Shown: one piece after another, positions 7,081-16,429 of the stretch
How the letters are laid out: every line of letters begins with the position of its first letter
Numbering within the stretch: the stretch's first letter is position 1
Source: Candidatus Krumholzibacteriota bacterium
GTDB taxonomy: Bacteria > Krumholzibacteriota > Krumholzibacteriia > JAJRXK01
NCBI GenBank assembly: GCA_029262065.1
Contig: JAJDAC010000058.1
Coordinates: 1-52,552 of the forward strand
Length of the DNA: 52,552 nt
Reading direction: 5' to 3'
The notes under the pieces: generated by a model
What the model was told of the DNA's origin: nothing
Database searches by the model: none
Seen by the model: only the letters and a program-made list of their open reading frames with translations
Position numbers and translations under genes: made by a program

Positions 7081-10000
7081 CTACAGAGGACAGAGTTCGC
7101 CGCCGTTGCGGCTCATTCCCTCGATCACCAGGAAGTCGCCACTGATCAGGCCGGGCCCGATCGGTTGCGAACAGCTGGTGTGGATCTTGGTGTTCAACAC
7201 GCCGTCCACGAAGATCTTGATCTCCGTACCCAGAGTGTTCTTCTTGTCCTCGCCCACGAAGCTGAACTGCTCGCCGGGCGCGACGACGGCGTCGAAAACC
7301 ACCACGTCGTCCTTCTTCTGCTCTACGCGAATCTGCGCCGACGAGCTACCCAGGTACTCGAGCGTGAGCTCGGTTACCTTGCCATCGCATTCGCAATCCG
7401 GATCGGGATCGGGATCCGGGTCAGGGCCGGGATCATCCAGCGGGCACAGTTCGCCACCGTTGCGGCTGCTGCCGGCGATCACCAGGAAGTCACCGCTCAC
7501 CAGGCCGGGCCCGATGGGCTGCGAACAACTGGTGTGGATGCTGGTGTTCAACACGCCGTCCACGAAGATCTTGATCTCCGTACTCAGCGTTCCCCTGTCG
7601 TCTTGACCCACGAAGCTGAACTGCTCGCCCGGCGCGACGTTGGCGTCGAAAACCACCACGTCGTCCTTCTTCTGCTCAACGCGGATCTGTGCCGCCGAAT
7701 CACCCAGATACTCCAGGGTGAGTTCAGTGACCTTTCCATCGCATTCGCAGTCCGGATCCGGGTCAGGACCAGGATTGTCCACCGGACACAGCAAGCCACC
7801 GTTGCGGCTCTGGCCGGTGATGACCTCAAAGTCACCACTCACCAGGCCCGGCCCGATGGGCTGCGAGCAACTGGTGTGGATCTTGGTGTTCAACACGCCG
7901 TCCACGTAGATCCTGATCTCCGTGCTCAGGGTATTGTGCTTGTCTTCACCGACGAAGCTGAACTGCTCGCCCGGTCCGACCATTCCGTCGAACACGACCT
8001 TGTCGTCCTTCTTCTGCTCCACGCGGATCTGTGCGGTCGAGTCGCCCAGGTATTCCAGCGTCAGCTCGGTGACCTTGCCGTCGCATTCCTCACACTCTTC
8101 AGGAGTGTAGAAACAGAAATCGGCATCGAGGTACTCGCCACCGGGATCCAAAGCGGGAACGTCTACCTGCGTGGGGCAGAAGTCGCCGGGAACCTTGTCG
8201 GCTACCGTCGTCTCGTCCACCGTCACGCGACAGGCTTCACCCGACGGAACGCCAGTGAAGAGGTACCCGCCATTGGCATCGGTAAGCTGCATGTCACTGA
8301 AGTCGTCGGCCGTACCGAATACACCGTCGATACCGGCGCAGACGATCGTGACCTTGGCTCCTTCGATACCAGGCTCGCCAGCGTCCTGGACGCCGTCGTT
8401 GTTTTCGTCACACCACACGAAGTCGCCAACGGACCCGGGCGGTGCGTAGAAACAGAAATCGGCATCGAGATAGCTTTCACCCGGCGCCAGCGTCGGCACG
8501 TCGATGCTCACCGGGCAGTTGTCCCCGGGAACCTTGCCATCGACCGCGGTCTCGGACACCGAGACCGAACACGGCTGGAAACCGGCCGGAAGATCGGTGA
8601 ACAGGTAACCACCGTCGGCATCAGTGCTCTGCGTGAGCACCTCGTCGTCGGCCGTGCCCAGCACGCCATCGGCGCCGGCGCAGGTCAGGGTGACTTCGAC
8701 GCCCGCAATGCCGGGCTCGGTGTCGTCCTGCACACCGTCGTTGTTCTCGTCACACCATACGTAATCACCGATGGATGTGGGCTGCTCGACGAAGCAGAAG
8801 TCTGCGTCGAGGAACTCGGCTCCCGGATCCAATGCGGGTACGTCCACGGTGATGGGGCAATTGTCGCCCGGCACCTTGCCATCAACCGCCGTCTCCGACA
8901 CCGAAACCTGACAGGCTTCGTTGCTGGGAACACCGGTGAACAGGTAGTTGCCGTCGGCATCGGTCGTGGTGGCATCGGTGAAGACATCGGCCGTGCCGAA
9001 ATCACCATCGGCGCCGGCGCAGGTCAGGGTGACTTCGACGCCCGCGATGCCGGGTTCGGTATCGTCCTGTACACCGTCGTTGTTCTCGTCGCACCACACG
9101 TAGTCACCAATGGAGACAGGCGGCGCGAAGAAACAGAAATCGGCGTCCAGGTAGCTTTCGCCGCCCACGAGTTCCGGCACGTCGATCGACGTGGGGCAGT
9201 TGTTGCCCGGAACCTTGCCGTCGACCGCGGTCTCCGACACCGACACGACACAGGGCTGTGCGTCGACGGGAACGTCGCTGAACAGGTAGCCACCGTTGGC
9301 GTCGGTCGTGGTCGTCCGCGTCAGATCGTCGGCGGTGCCCAGCGCGCCGTCGTCGCCAGCGCAATTCAGGGTGACTTCGACGCCGGCGATGCCGGGCTCG
9401 TTGCCATCCTGGACGCCGTCGTCGTTCTGGTCGCACCAAACGTAGTCACCGATCGTGATCACGCCCGGCTCATCGGGAGTGAATACGATGTTGTCGATGG
9501 CGCCAGACCCGTTCAGGACCACGTCCATGAAAGCGACGCCCGGTCCGGAATCGAGAGCGACCACGGCCACGCCATTGTCGCCAACGATCGGCAGGCTCAC
9601 GGAGCCCAGTGAAACCATGGCGGCGTCGAAGAACTCGACGATGGCCTCGGGTTCATCGGATTCCACATCGATCAACGTGATCGATGAGACCGAAACGGTA
9701 CCCACGCCAACCCCGGTGAAGCCGAAGTTGATCATTGAACCAACCGCGTCGACGTCGTCGGGATCATCGACCAGGTCGTCACCGTTGTTGTTCACGAGGT
9801 CTTCGGCCACGATCAGCAGGTTGCCGAGCGCCGTATTGTTGACGAATGGGCCGCCAACTCCGGCCGAACCCACACCGGGTCCTCCGAAGTTCTGGTTGGG
9901 CGTACCCAGATCGGGATCCTGGCCCGTGGGGTTGGCGGAATCGAAGATAACCGCGGCGTTCGTACCCGCGGCAAAGTTGGGATTGGTGGCCATGACGTCC

Positions 10001-10233
10001 ACGACGCTTCCGCCACTGGCGGTCACGTTCGAGACGATCGTGCCGGCGGGGAGTCCCTCGAAGTCGATGGTTTCCTCGACGGCCTTGGGCAACGAGGTGT
10101 TGTCAAAGGACTGTGGTTTCGCGTCGAGCGTGGCTTCTGGCAGAACGTCTACGGGATTCTCAGAATCGCCACAGCCGCCCACCGCAAACGCGATCGAACA
10201 ACAGAACAATGAGAGCGCAAGCAGCTTCCTCAT
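7081..10233 (-). CDS. Large secreted protein with four SdrD B-like domains and three C-terminal Cys-containing repeats
   Basis: The product is 1050 residues. The signal sequence MRKLLALSLFCCSIAFAVGG ends next to a cysteine (GGC), so a lipoprotein is possible. Residues about 50-255 form a beta-rich N-terminal domain. Four SdrD B-like repeats of about 113 residues follow, each opening with IGDYVWCDENNDGVQD and ending DADFCF. The calcium-binding-like DxNxDG motif is kept in each, and each has several Cys. Three repeats of about 105 residues then begin CDGKVTELTLEYLG and contain HTSCSQPIGPGL, joined by PDPDPDPDC linkers. The last type resembles DUF7467. The protein is probably a surface or matrix adhesin. 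A ribosome-binding sequence AGGAG is present but lies 11 bases away. The gene is monocistronic and ends in a strong terminator. Confidence 0.88.
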   Translation of the reverse strand: MRKLLALSLFCCSIAFAVGGCGDSENPVDVLPEATLDAKPQSFDNTSLPKAVEETIDFEGLPAGTIVSNVTASGGSVVDVMATNPNFAAGTNAAVIFDSANPTGQDPDLGTPNQNFGGPGVGSAGVGGPFVNNTALGNLLIVAEDLVNNNGDDLVDDPDDVDAVGSMINFGFTGVGVGTVSVSSITLIDVESDEPEAIVEFFDAAMVSLGSVSLPIVGDNGVAVVALDSGPGVAFMDVVLNGSGAIDNIVFTPDEPGVITIGDYVWCDQNDDGVQDGNEPGIAGVEVTLNCAGDDGALGTADDLTRTTTTDANGGYLFSDVPVDAQPCVVSVSETAVDGKVPGNNCPTSIDVPELVGGESYLDADFCFFAPPVSIGDYVWCDENNDGVQDDTEPGIAGVEVTLTCAGADGDFGTADVFTDATTTDADGNYLFTGVPSNEACQVSVSETAVDGKVPGDNCPITVDVPALDPGAEFLDADFCFVEQPTSIGDYVWCDENNDGVQDDTEPGIAGVEVTLTCAGADGVLGTADDEVLTQSTDADGGYLFTDLPAGFQPCSVSVSETAVDGKVPGDNCPVSIDVPTLAPGESYLDADFCFYAPPGSVGDFVWCDENNDGVQDAGEPGIEGAKVTIVCAGIDGVFGTADDFSDMQLTDANGGYLFTGVPSGEACRVTVDETTVADKVPGDFCPTQVDVPALDPGGEYLDADFCFYTPEECEECDGKVTELTLEYLGDSTAQIRVEQKKDDKVVFDGMVGPGEQFSFVGEDKHNTLSTEIRIYVDGVLNTKIHTSCSQPIGPGLVSGDFEVITGQSRNGGLLCPVDNPGPDPDPDCECDGKVTELTLEYLGDSAAQIRVEQKKDDVVVFDANVAPGEQFSFVGQDDRGTLSTEIKIFVDGVLNTSIHTSCSQPIGPGLVSGDFLVIAGSSRNGGELCPLDDPGPDPDPDPDPDCECDGKVTELTLEYLGSSSAQIRVEQKKDDVVVFDAVVAPGEQFSFVGEDKKNTLGTEIKIFVDGVLNTKIHTSCSQPIGPGLISGDFLVIEGMSRNGGELCPL
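7084..8103 (-). repeat. Three tandem coding repeats of about 350 bp (CDGKVTELTLEYLG type)
   Basis: This is the C-terminal repeat block of the surface protein. The repeats start near 8100, 7752 and 7396, with a period of about 350-356 bp. Long DNA stretches are nearly identical between copies, for example those encoding VEQKKDD and SCSQPIGPGL. Such blocks are prone to copy-number change by recombination. Confidence 0.85.
8104..9465 (-). repeat. Four tandem coding repeats of about 340 bp (SdrD B-like)
   Basis: The recurring segment (DADFCF codons near 9128, 8791, 8446 and 8107) gives a period of 338-345 bp. The four copies are very similar at DNA level, so domain number may vary between strains and short-read assembly may have collapsed copies. 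Confidence 0.85.
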
Positions 10234-10524
10234 GGTGGGTGATGCTCCTAGGAAATGAATGGAGAGACAATTTGAAGAAATCGGTACCGGTCACAAGCGC
10301 GAGCGCCGTGGGAGGACCAAACCTCTTGTACGGAGTGACGGGCTGGGACGACCCTGGGAGACTCGACCGAGGCGGGCTCGGCGGACAGGAATGGGAGCCA
10401 GGCTGCCGAATTCCGTGGGGTGTGTTCACCAGACCAGTACCGCTAAATATTGTCGCACAAGTTGACTGGTTTGGGGCCGGAAATCAGCCGAAATAGGGCA
10501 AGCGTTTCGTAGGGCCCGGCTCCG
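10234..10524. other. Intergenic region upstream of the repeat-protein gene
   Basis: This 291-base spacer lies between the cysS stop and the start of the repeat-protein gene. It contains AGGAG for that gene and an AT-rich patch near 10444-10460, but no promoter pair I can defend and no gene. A terminator for the cysS operon is not obvious. Confidence 0.4.
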
Positions 10525-11958
10525 CTAGGCCGGTCGCACCTTCGTTCCCTCCGAGCTGTCCTCCACCGAGAATCCCCGAGCGACCATCTCGTCGCGCAAG
10601 GCATCCGCCTGCGCCCAGTTCTTCTCGGTGCGAGCCTCATCGCGCCGGCGCGCCATTTCCAGGATCTCCGGCGGAACCGAAACCTGGCCCACGCCCTCGA
10701 ACACGGCCAAGGCTCCCAGTCCCTCGCGCAGTACGGCTAACGTGGCGCGCACCGGCTCGGCATCGAGATCACCCGCCGACGGGGAGGCCACCAGGTAAGG
10801 GTTCGCCACCCTCACCAGTTCGAACAGCGCGGCTATCGCCGCCTCGGAATTGAAGTCGTCCTCCAGCGCTTCGCGAAAACCGGCCCGCGCCTTGGCGACC
10901 GATTCTTCCAGCGCTACCCCCGCCTCGCTGGTGACGCCATCGGGAACGTCCGCCCCCAGCGATCCGTCGGCCACCAACTCTTCCAGCTTCACCAGTGCGC
11001 GACGCATGCGATCGTAGGCCGCCGCGGCCTCGTCCAGCCGCTCCCAGCTGTATTCCATGTTGTTACGGAAGTGCCCGCGCATGAGATAGAAGCGCACCAC
11101 GTCGGCCGGATACTTCGCCAGCACATCTTCCACCAGGAAGAAGTGATCCATGGACTTGGCCATCTTCTGACCGTCCAGGTTCAACAGGCCGTTGTGCATC
11201 CAGTACCGAACGAACTCGCCCTCGGTCGCCTTCGACTGGGCCAGTTCGTTCTCGTGGTGGGGAAAGAGCAGGTCGCGTCCACCACCGTGGAGATCGAACG
11301 TGGGTCCCAGATACTTGGTGGACATGACCGAGCACTCGATGTGCCAACCCGGTCGGCCCGGACCCCAGGGACTGTCCCAAGCAGGTTCGCCGGGTTTGGC
11401 TGACTTCCACAACGCGAAGTCCAGCGGATCCCGCTTGCTCTCTTCCAGCTCCACGCGCACCGCGGTTTGCAGATCGTCGATCTTGCGACCGCTCAACTCG
11501 CCGTAAGGTCCATAGCTACGCACGTCGAACCAGACGTTGCCTTCGGCCGCGTAGGCGTGCTCCTTGGCAATCAGGCCCTCGATGTATTCGACGATCTCGG
11601 GAATGTGCTCGGTCACCTTGGGGTACATGTGCGCCCGTTGGATTCCCAAAGCGTCGGCCGCACTGAAGAACGCTTCGATGTTCTTCTCGGCCATTTCGGT
11701 CGCCGTGCATCCGGCCTCGTTGGCCTTGACGATGATCTTGTCGTCGATGTCGGTGAAGTTCTGGATGTGGAACACGTTGTAGCCCAGATACTCCAGCGAT
11801 CGACGTACCATGTCGGCCGACACGAACGCCAACATGTGGCCCATGTGCGGCGGTCCCTGCACCGTCATGCCACACACGTACATGGTCACGCGTTTGGGAT
11901 CCAGGGGCTGGAACTCTTCCTTGGTTCCCTTGAAATGGTTGTGGATTCTCAGTGTCAA
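10525..11958 (-). CDS. cysS: Cysteinyl-tRNA synthetase
   Basis: This 477-residue class I synthetase charges tRNA-Cys. The HIGH-type motif is in GPPHMGHML, the zinc ligands include Cys in MYVCGMT and WHIECSV and His in FPHHENE, and the KMSKS motif reads QKMAKSM. The start is a TTG at 11956-11958, overlapping the ddl TGA as TTGA. GGGAGA lies six bases upstream, and the protein then begins MTLRIHNHF like other CysS proteins. A longer frame upstream exists but lies inside ddl. It is the last gene of the mlaE-to-cysS operon. Confidence 0.95.
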   Translation of the reverse strand: MTLRIHNHFKGTKEEFQPLDPKRVTMYVCGMTVQGPPHMGHMLAFVSADMVRRSLEYLGYNVFHIQNFTDIDDKIIVKANEAGCTATEMAEKNIEAFFSAADALGIQRAHMYPKVTEHIPEIVEYIEGLIAKEHAYAAEGNVWFDVRSYGPYGELSGRKIDDLQTAVRVELEESKRDPLDFALWKSAKPGEPAWDSPWGPGRPGWHIECSVMSTKYLGPTFDLHGGGRDLLFPHHENELAQSKATEGEFVRYWMHNGLLNLDGQKMAKSMDHFFLVEDVLAKYPADVVRFYLMRGHFRNNMEYSWERLDEAAAAYDRMRRALVKLEELVADGSLGADVPDGVTSEAGVALEESVAKARAGFREALEDDFNSEAAIAALFELVRVANPYLVASPSAGDLDAEPVRATLAVLREGLGALAVFEGVGQVSVPPEILEMARRRDEARTEKNWAQADALRDEMVARGFSVEDSSEGTKVRPA

Positions 11959-12893
11959 GGCGTGTCTCCCGATCCTGCATGAAAGCTCGAGTATGCGTTG
12001 CGACACAGTCGGTCGCACATTTCCACGAAGTCGATTCCCCGCTCGGCGGCACCCATGGGCAACAGACTGACTTCGGTCATGCCGGGAATGGTATTGGCCT
12101 CCAGAAAGAAGGCGTTGCCGTCGGAGTCCAACCTGAAGTCGATACGGGCCATTTCGGTGGCCCGGGCCGCCCGCGCGAAACGAAGCGCGTAGTCCGTCAC
12201 CTGCTGCGCCACGTTGGCGGCCAACGGCGCCGGACAATGATACTCCGAACGCCCCTTGGTGTACTTGTGTTCGTAGTCGTAGAAACCCGATTCGGGGCGA
12301 ATTTCCACAATGGCCATGGCCTCGTTCCACAGCACGGGCACAGTCAACTCGCTGCCCGCCACGTAGCGCTCGAGCATCCACAATCCCCGCCACGGAGCCT
12401 GGACTTCGAAAACCGACGCGTCAGATTCTTCCTTTAGTATGTGCACACCGATGGCCGAGCCTTCGTCCACGGGCTTGAGCACCAACGGCCAACCCAACAA
12501 GGCCGCGGCTGCGGCGATATCCTTGGCTGATGGGTCGGCGGGAAGTTCGGTCCAGTCCGACGTGGGTACACCGAGGGACCGGCACAACAACTTGGACCAG
12601 ACCTTGTCCATGCACAACGCGCTGGCGGCCGGCCCGCAACCCACGTAGGGCAAACTCGCCTGGTCCAGCACGGCCTGCACGCGACCGTCTTCGCCGGCGC
12701 CCCCGTGCAACGCGATGAATACCACGTCGGCCGACATCAGCGGCTCGCGCACAACCTCGGCCATGAGTCTGCCCAGGACCACGCCGTGTACATCGTGCCC
12801 CGCCGATTGCAGCGCCTTGACCACCGCGGCGCCGGAGTCCAGCGATACCTCGCGCTCGGCCGTATCGCCACCCATTAGCACCGCGATCTTCAC
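11955..12893 (-). CDS. ddl: D-alanine--D-alanine ligase
   Basis: This 312-residue ATP-grasp enzyme joins two D-alanines for the peptidoglycan stem peptide. The N-terminal GGDTAEREVSLDSG binds the first D-Ala. ALHGGAGEDGRVQ follows, LVLKPVDEGSAIGV forms the ATP-binding part, and FFLEANTIPGMTEVS carries the metal-binding Glu/Asn. Length is normal for Ddl. The gene overlaps ispF by 4 bp upstream and cysS by 4 bp downstream. Confidence 0.96.
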   Translation of the reverse strand: MKIAVLMGGDTAEREVSLDSGAAVVKALQSAGHDVHGVVLGRLMAEVVREPLMSADVVFIALHGGAGEDGRVQAVLDQASLPYVGCGPAASALCMDKVWSKLLCRSLGVPTSDWTELPADPSAKDIAAAAALLGWPLVLKPVDEGSAIGVHILKEESDASVFEVQAPWRGLWMLERYVAGSELTVPVLWNEAMAIVEIRPESGFYDYEHKYTKGRSEYHCPAPLAANVAQQVTDYALRFARAARATEMARIDFRLDSDGNAFFLEANTIPGMTEVSLLPMGAAERGIDFVEMCDRLCRNAYSSFHAGSGDTP

Positions 12894-13384
12894 GCTTTGT
12901 CTCCCGCTTCGCTATGCACCAACGCCACCGCGCGCACGGTGATGGCCTTTCCCTTGCCCTCGGGCCCTACTTTTTCACCACGCGTGGCCTTTACCGATAC
13001 GAGCCCCACGTCGACTTCCAATGCACGCGCCAGGTTCTCGCGCATGGTGTTGGCATGGGGCGCAATGCGCGGCGCTTCGGCCATGATGGTCGCGTCGACG
13101 TTGCCTATTTCAAACCCAGCCGCGCGCACCCGAGCCGCGACCTGCTTCACGAACTGGGCGCTGTCGCGATTTTCGTTGGTGGGGTCGGTATCGGAAAACA
13201 TCTGACCCAGATCGCCCAGGGCCAACGCACCCAGCAACGCGTCGCATACAGCGTGGAACAACGCGTCCCCGTCGCTGTGTCCAGACAGGCCCTTCGGGTG
13301 TTCCAGCTCCACCCCCCCGAGGATCAAGGGAATGCCTTCGATCAATCGATGCCGATCGATGCCCTCGCCTACGCGAATTCTCAT
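12890..13384 (-). CDS. ispF: 2-C-methyl-D-erythritol 2,4-cyclodiphosphate synthase
   Basis: This 164-residue enzyme catalyses the fifth step of the non-mevalonate isoprenoid pathway. The metal site GEGIDRH and the following SGHSDGDALFHAVCDALLGA motif are present, as are FSDTDP and the C-terminal KATRGEKVGPEGKGKAI, where standard proteins have TTxExLGFxGRxEGI. The first His motif reads GIDRH instead of the usual GxDxH. The gene overlaps ispD and ddl by 4 bp each. Confidence 0.95.
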   Translation of the reverse strand: MRIRVGEGIDRHRLIEGIPLILGGVELEHPKGLSGHSDGDALFHAVCDALLGALALGDLGQMFSDTDPTNENRDSAQFVKQVAARVRAAGFEIGNVDATIMAEAPRIAPHANTMRENLARALEVDVGLVSVKATRGEKVGPEGKGKAITVRAVALVHSEAGDKA

Positions 13385-14061
13385 TTGTCCCTCTTTGCCA
13401 ATTCGTTGAGGGCCGCGGCCAGTTCGTGCGACGAGGTTATTTTGCGGTTTCCCGTTTCACCTTCGACCACGGCGACCGGCTCGCCCATTTCCCGCACACA
13501 CCACGCGTCGTCGGTATAGCCGTTGCTCTGCGCGGCCGCGAACGCCGCCTCTATGACCGGTCGTCGAAATCCCTGCGGCGTTTGCACCGATCGCACCCGC
13601 GCCCGATCCAGGTATTCTTCCACGTCGCTTCCATCGGAGTCGACGGACAGCAGCGAATCGGTTACCGGAATGGCGGGCACCGCGGCCCCGCGCTCCACCG
13701 CCGCCTTGCCCACGCGCTCGATCATCATGGTGGTGACGAAGGGGCGCGCAGCGTCGTGGATCAGCACTACGTCGAAATGCGATGGCACCGCTTGCAACCC
13801 CGCGCGTGAAGACAGGTGCCGCGTATCGCCGCCGGCGACCACGGCTTTGAGCTTCGTGATGCCCGCGGCCGCCAGCTCCAACCGCATGGCTTCGTGCGCA
13901 TCGAGCGGACATACCACCACGATGCCCGACACCCGCGGGCTTCGCTGGAAGGGAAAGCACGCGTGCGTCAGCAGGGTCCACTGGCCCGCGCGCTCGAATT
14001 GCTTCGCGCGGCCGGCACGTGAGCCTCGACCCCCGGCCAAGATGACCGCCGCCCAACTCAC
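13381..14061 (-). CDS. ispD: 2-C-methyl-D-erythritol 4-phosphate cytidylyltransferase
   Basis: This 226-residue enzyme makes CDP-methylerythritol in the MEP pathway, the substrate route leading to IspF two steps later. The nucleotide-binding loop LAGGRGSRAGRAKQF is slightly unusual (the family often has AAGxGxRMG). VLIHDAARPFV and the C-terminal region are typical. The gene overlaps radA and ispF by 4 bp each, so the pair is translated together. Confidence 0.93.
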   Translation of the reverse strand: MSWAAVILAGGRGSRAGRAKQFERAGQWTLLTHACFPFQRSPRVSGIVVVCPLDAHEAMRLELAAAGITKLKAVVAGGDTRHLSSRAGLQAVPSHFDVVLIHDAARPFVTTMMIERVGKAAVERGAAVPAIPVTDSLLSVDSDGSDVEEYLDRARVRSVQTPQGFRRPVIEAAFAAAQSNGYTDDAWCVREMGEPVAVVEGETGNRKITSSHELAAALNELAKRDK

Positions 14062-15458
14062 GCCTGGGCCTCAGCCACGTTGAACGCCGCCGCCAGCGCT
14101 TCGCGCAGGTTCTTCACGCGATGGACCTTCATGGACTTGGGAGCATCGTCCTTGGCGCGGCCGTGCATCACGGCCGGCAGTACGGCGCGCTCAAAGCCGT
14201 GGCCCTCGGCCTCACGTAGCCTAGCGCCCGCGTTGGCCACGGGCCGCAACTCGCCGGTAAGCCCCACCTCTCCCAGCACGATCACATCAGCGGGTACCGG
14301 GCGCGATTTCAGACTGCTCGCCATGGCCGCCACCAAGGCCAGGTCGGCCGCGGGGTCCGATACGCGCACGCCTCCCGCCACCTTCACGTAGATGTCCTGA
14401 TCCATGAGTTTCACATTGGCGCGCCGCTCCAGGATGGCCGCCAACAATGCCACCCGCTTGCTGTCGACCCCGGACACGACCCGCGCGGGCGTTGCATATC
14501 GCGTCGTAGCCAACAGCGCCTGCACCTCCACCAACAACGGTCGAGTGCCCGAGAGAATGGCCGTAACCGCGCTCCCGTGCTCGGTTCGCTGCCGTCCCCG
14601 CAGGAACAGGGCACTGGCATCGCGCACGGGAACCAGACCGCTGTCGTCCATTTCAAACACCGCCAACTCGCCGGTAGCGCCGAATCGGTTCTTGAACGCG
14701 CGTACCATGCGCACCGCACCGCCCGCGTCGGGCTCGAAATACAACACGGTGTCCACCAGGTGCTCCAACAGTCGCGGTCCGGCCAGGTCGCCGTCTTTCG
14801 TGAGGTGCCCGATCATGAGCACGGCACAACCGGTCGCGCGCGCGAAGTCGGCCAGGAGGCCGCCACACATGCGAATCTGACTGACGCTACCGGGCGTGCC
14901 GTCGATCTGCTGGCTGAATACGGTTTGAATGGAATCGATCACCAGCAGTCGTGGCGGCGATTCGTACAATGGCGGCAACACGCGCTCGAGGGCTGGTTCC
15001 TGCAAGAGAAGCAGATGATCGTGGACCGCTCCCAATCGCTCGGCCCGGCGTCGCACCTGAGCCGCCGATTCTTCAGCCGACAGGTAGACGACCGGGGCCT
15101 CGGGCGAAGCTACCGCCGCGGCGAGAGTGGTAAGCAAGGTGGATTTGCCCACGCCCGGAGCACCACCGAGCAACAACAGGCTGCCCGGCACCAAACCCCC
15201 GCCCAGCACGCGCGCCAGCTCCTGCGGCTGCACCGAAATGCGTTCGAGGTCGTTGCCCGTGACCTGCGTCATGGGCACCGGACGCACGAGCTCGTCGCCC
15301 TTGGGCACGGTGAACCGCCGCCCTCGCTCGCCCGAGGTTACTTCTCCCGCCATTTGTTCAAACGAGTTCCAGCTACTGCACTCGGGGCACCGCCCCAGCC
15401 ATCGCAATTCGCGATGCTGACACTCCTTGCACTGAAACTCGATGCGCTCTTTGGCCAA
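14058..15458 (-). CDS. radA: DNA repair protein RadA (Sms)
   Basis: This 466-residue protein is a branch-migration ATPase of recombination. An N-terminal zinc finger CKEC...CPEC is followed by Walker A GGAPGVGKST, the RadA-specific KNRFG motif in FKNRFGATGE, and a C-terminal Lon-like domain (GEVGLTGELR). I chose the TTG at 15456-15458, which gives MAKERIEFQCKEC and has GGAGG seven bases upstream. The longer frame has no such site. Confidence 0.95.
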   Translation of the reverse strand: MAKERIEFQCKECQHRELRWLGRCPECSSWNSFEQMAGEVTSGERGRRFTVPKGDELVRPVPMTQVTGNDLERISVQPQELARVLGGGLVPGSLLLLGGAPGVGKSTLLTTLAAAVASPEAPVVYLSAEESAAQVRRRAERLGAVHDHLLLLQEPALERVLPPLYESPPRLLVIDSIQTVFSQQIDGTPGSVSQIRMCGGLLADFARATGCAVLMIGHLTKDGDLAGPRLLEHLVDTVLYFEPDAGGAVRMVRAFKNRFGATGELAVFEMDDSGLVPVRDASALFLRGRQRTEHGSAVTAILSGTRPLLVEVQALLATTRYATPARVVSGVDSKRVALLAAILERRANVKLMDQDIYVKVAGGVRVSDPAADLALVAAMASSLKSRPVPADVIVLGEVGLTGELRPVANAGARLREAEGHGFERAVLPAVMHGRAKDDAPKSMKVHRVKNLREALAAAFNVAEAQA

Positions 15459-15513
15459 TGCACTACCTCCGCCGCACCGCGGCACGGGAGGACGGGCCAA
15501 CGGGAGGGGTTTC

Positions 15514-16407
15514 CTAGAAGATCTTTACTGTGAGGTACCGCTGCGGGTTCCGCAACAGATCGTCGAGCAGGAATTTCATGGTTTCGATACTCGAGGCCAC
15601 GTTCTCGGCCATGGCCTCATCATAGATCATCTTGCCCGCCGTGCCCCGCTGTTCCCGCAGGGCGGTCACGATATCGTTGGCCCCCTCGGTCAGGGTGTTC
15701 AGGCGGGTAATGAGGCTATCGGCCCGCCCGGTCATGCTGGCCATGCCGTCGATGCCCTTACCCATGCTTTCGCCGTGTTTTTCGAAGAACTCGTCGACGT
15801 TCTCGCTGAGGTTCGCCATGGACTTGCTGGCCCGCGCGAAGTTGACGCTGTTCTCCTGCAGCACTTCGGCCGCCAGTCGGGCCGCTTTGGCCGATTGCTC
15901 CACCGTGGGGCCCAATCCACCGGCCGCCTGCACGTCGGCCAGCAGCTGGGTCATGCCGGTGATCAGCTCGCCAGCCTGGTCACCCAGGGATTTCATCTGG
16001 GCCATGGCATCGCCGATGGTGGGGGCCAGTTCGCCCTCGAACATGTGCCCATCCGGCACGGGGGCGCCTTTGCCAGGTTCGGTGGCCACGAAGAACTCGC
16101 CCACGAAGCCCAGCGCCTCGATGGCGAAGGTGGCGTCCATGGTCAGCTTGACCTGCTCGTCGATCTTCAGATCGACCACGGTACCGCCGTCGGCCAGCGA
16201 CACCTGGGTGACCTTGCCCATGGGGATGCCCCGCACGTGCACGGGATCGCCGCCGGCCAGTCCGCCCACGGCGGGAAACTTCACCCGGATTTCGGTATGC
16301 GACTGGTTGAACTGAACGCGCTGGAACCAAAGCAGGCCGACAATGAGGACCACCAGGGCCACGATGACCGCCAGCCCTACCTGGATTTCCTGCGATCGCT
16401 GACTCAT
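15514..16407 (-). CDS. mlaD: MCE-domain lipid transport protein (MlaD-like)
   Basis: This 297-residue protein has one N-terminal transmembrane helix (VGLAVIVALVVLIVGLLWF). An MCE domain follows at about residues 40-120, with the conserved GLAGGDPVHVRGIPMGKV. A long helical tail may form a tunnel or coiled coil. It would hold phospholipid in the periplasm and pass it between membranes with the ATPase and permease encoded upstream. GGGAGAG lies before the ATG, which I prefer to upstream starts. Direction of transport is not determined by sequence. Confidence 0.9.
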   Translation of the reverse strand: MSQRSQEIQVGLAVIVALVVLIVGLLWFQRVQFNQSHTEIRVKFPAVGGLAGGDPVHVRGIPMGKVTQVSLADGGTVVDLKIDEQVKLTMDATFAIEALGFVGEFFVATEPGKGAPVPDGHMFEGELAPTIGDAMAQMKSLGDQAGELITGMTQLLADVQAAGGLGPTVEQSAKAARLAAEVLQENSVNFARASKSMANLSENVDEFFEKHGESMGKGIDGMASMTGRADSLITRLNTLTEGANDIVTALREQRGTAGKMIYDEAMAENVASSIETMKFLLDDLLRNPQRYLTVKIF

Positions 16408-16429
16408 GGAGTCTCTCCCGAAAAGAGCA

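Noticed and set aside
6964-9612. Open plus-strand frame of 882 codons with a periodic sequence
   Set aside because: It is the antisense of the repeat protein on the minus strand. Its period simply mirrors the coding repeats, and it has no start signal or domain.
11959-12393. Upstream extension of cysS into ddl
   Set aside because: CysS proteins start with TLRIHNHF. A TTG with GGGAGA just upstream fits, and the extension is ddl in another frame.
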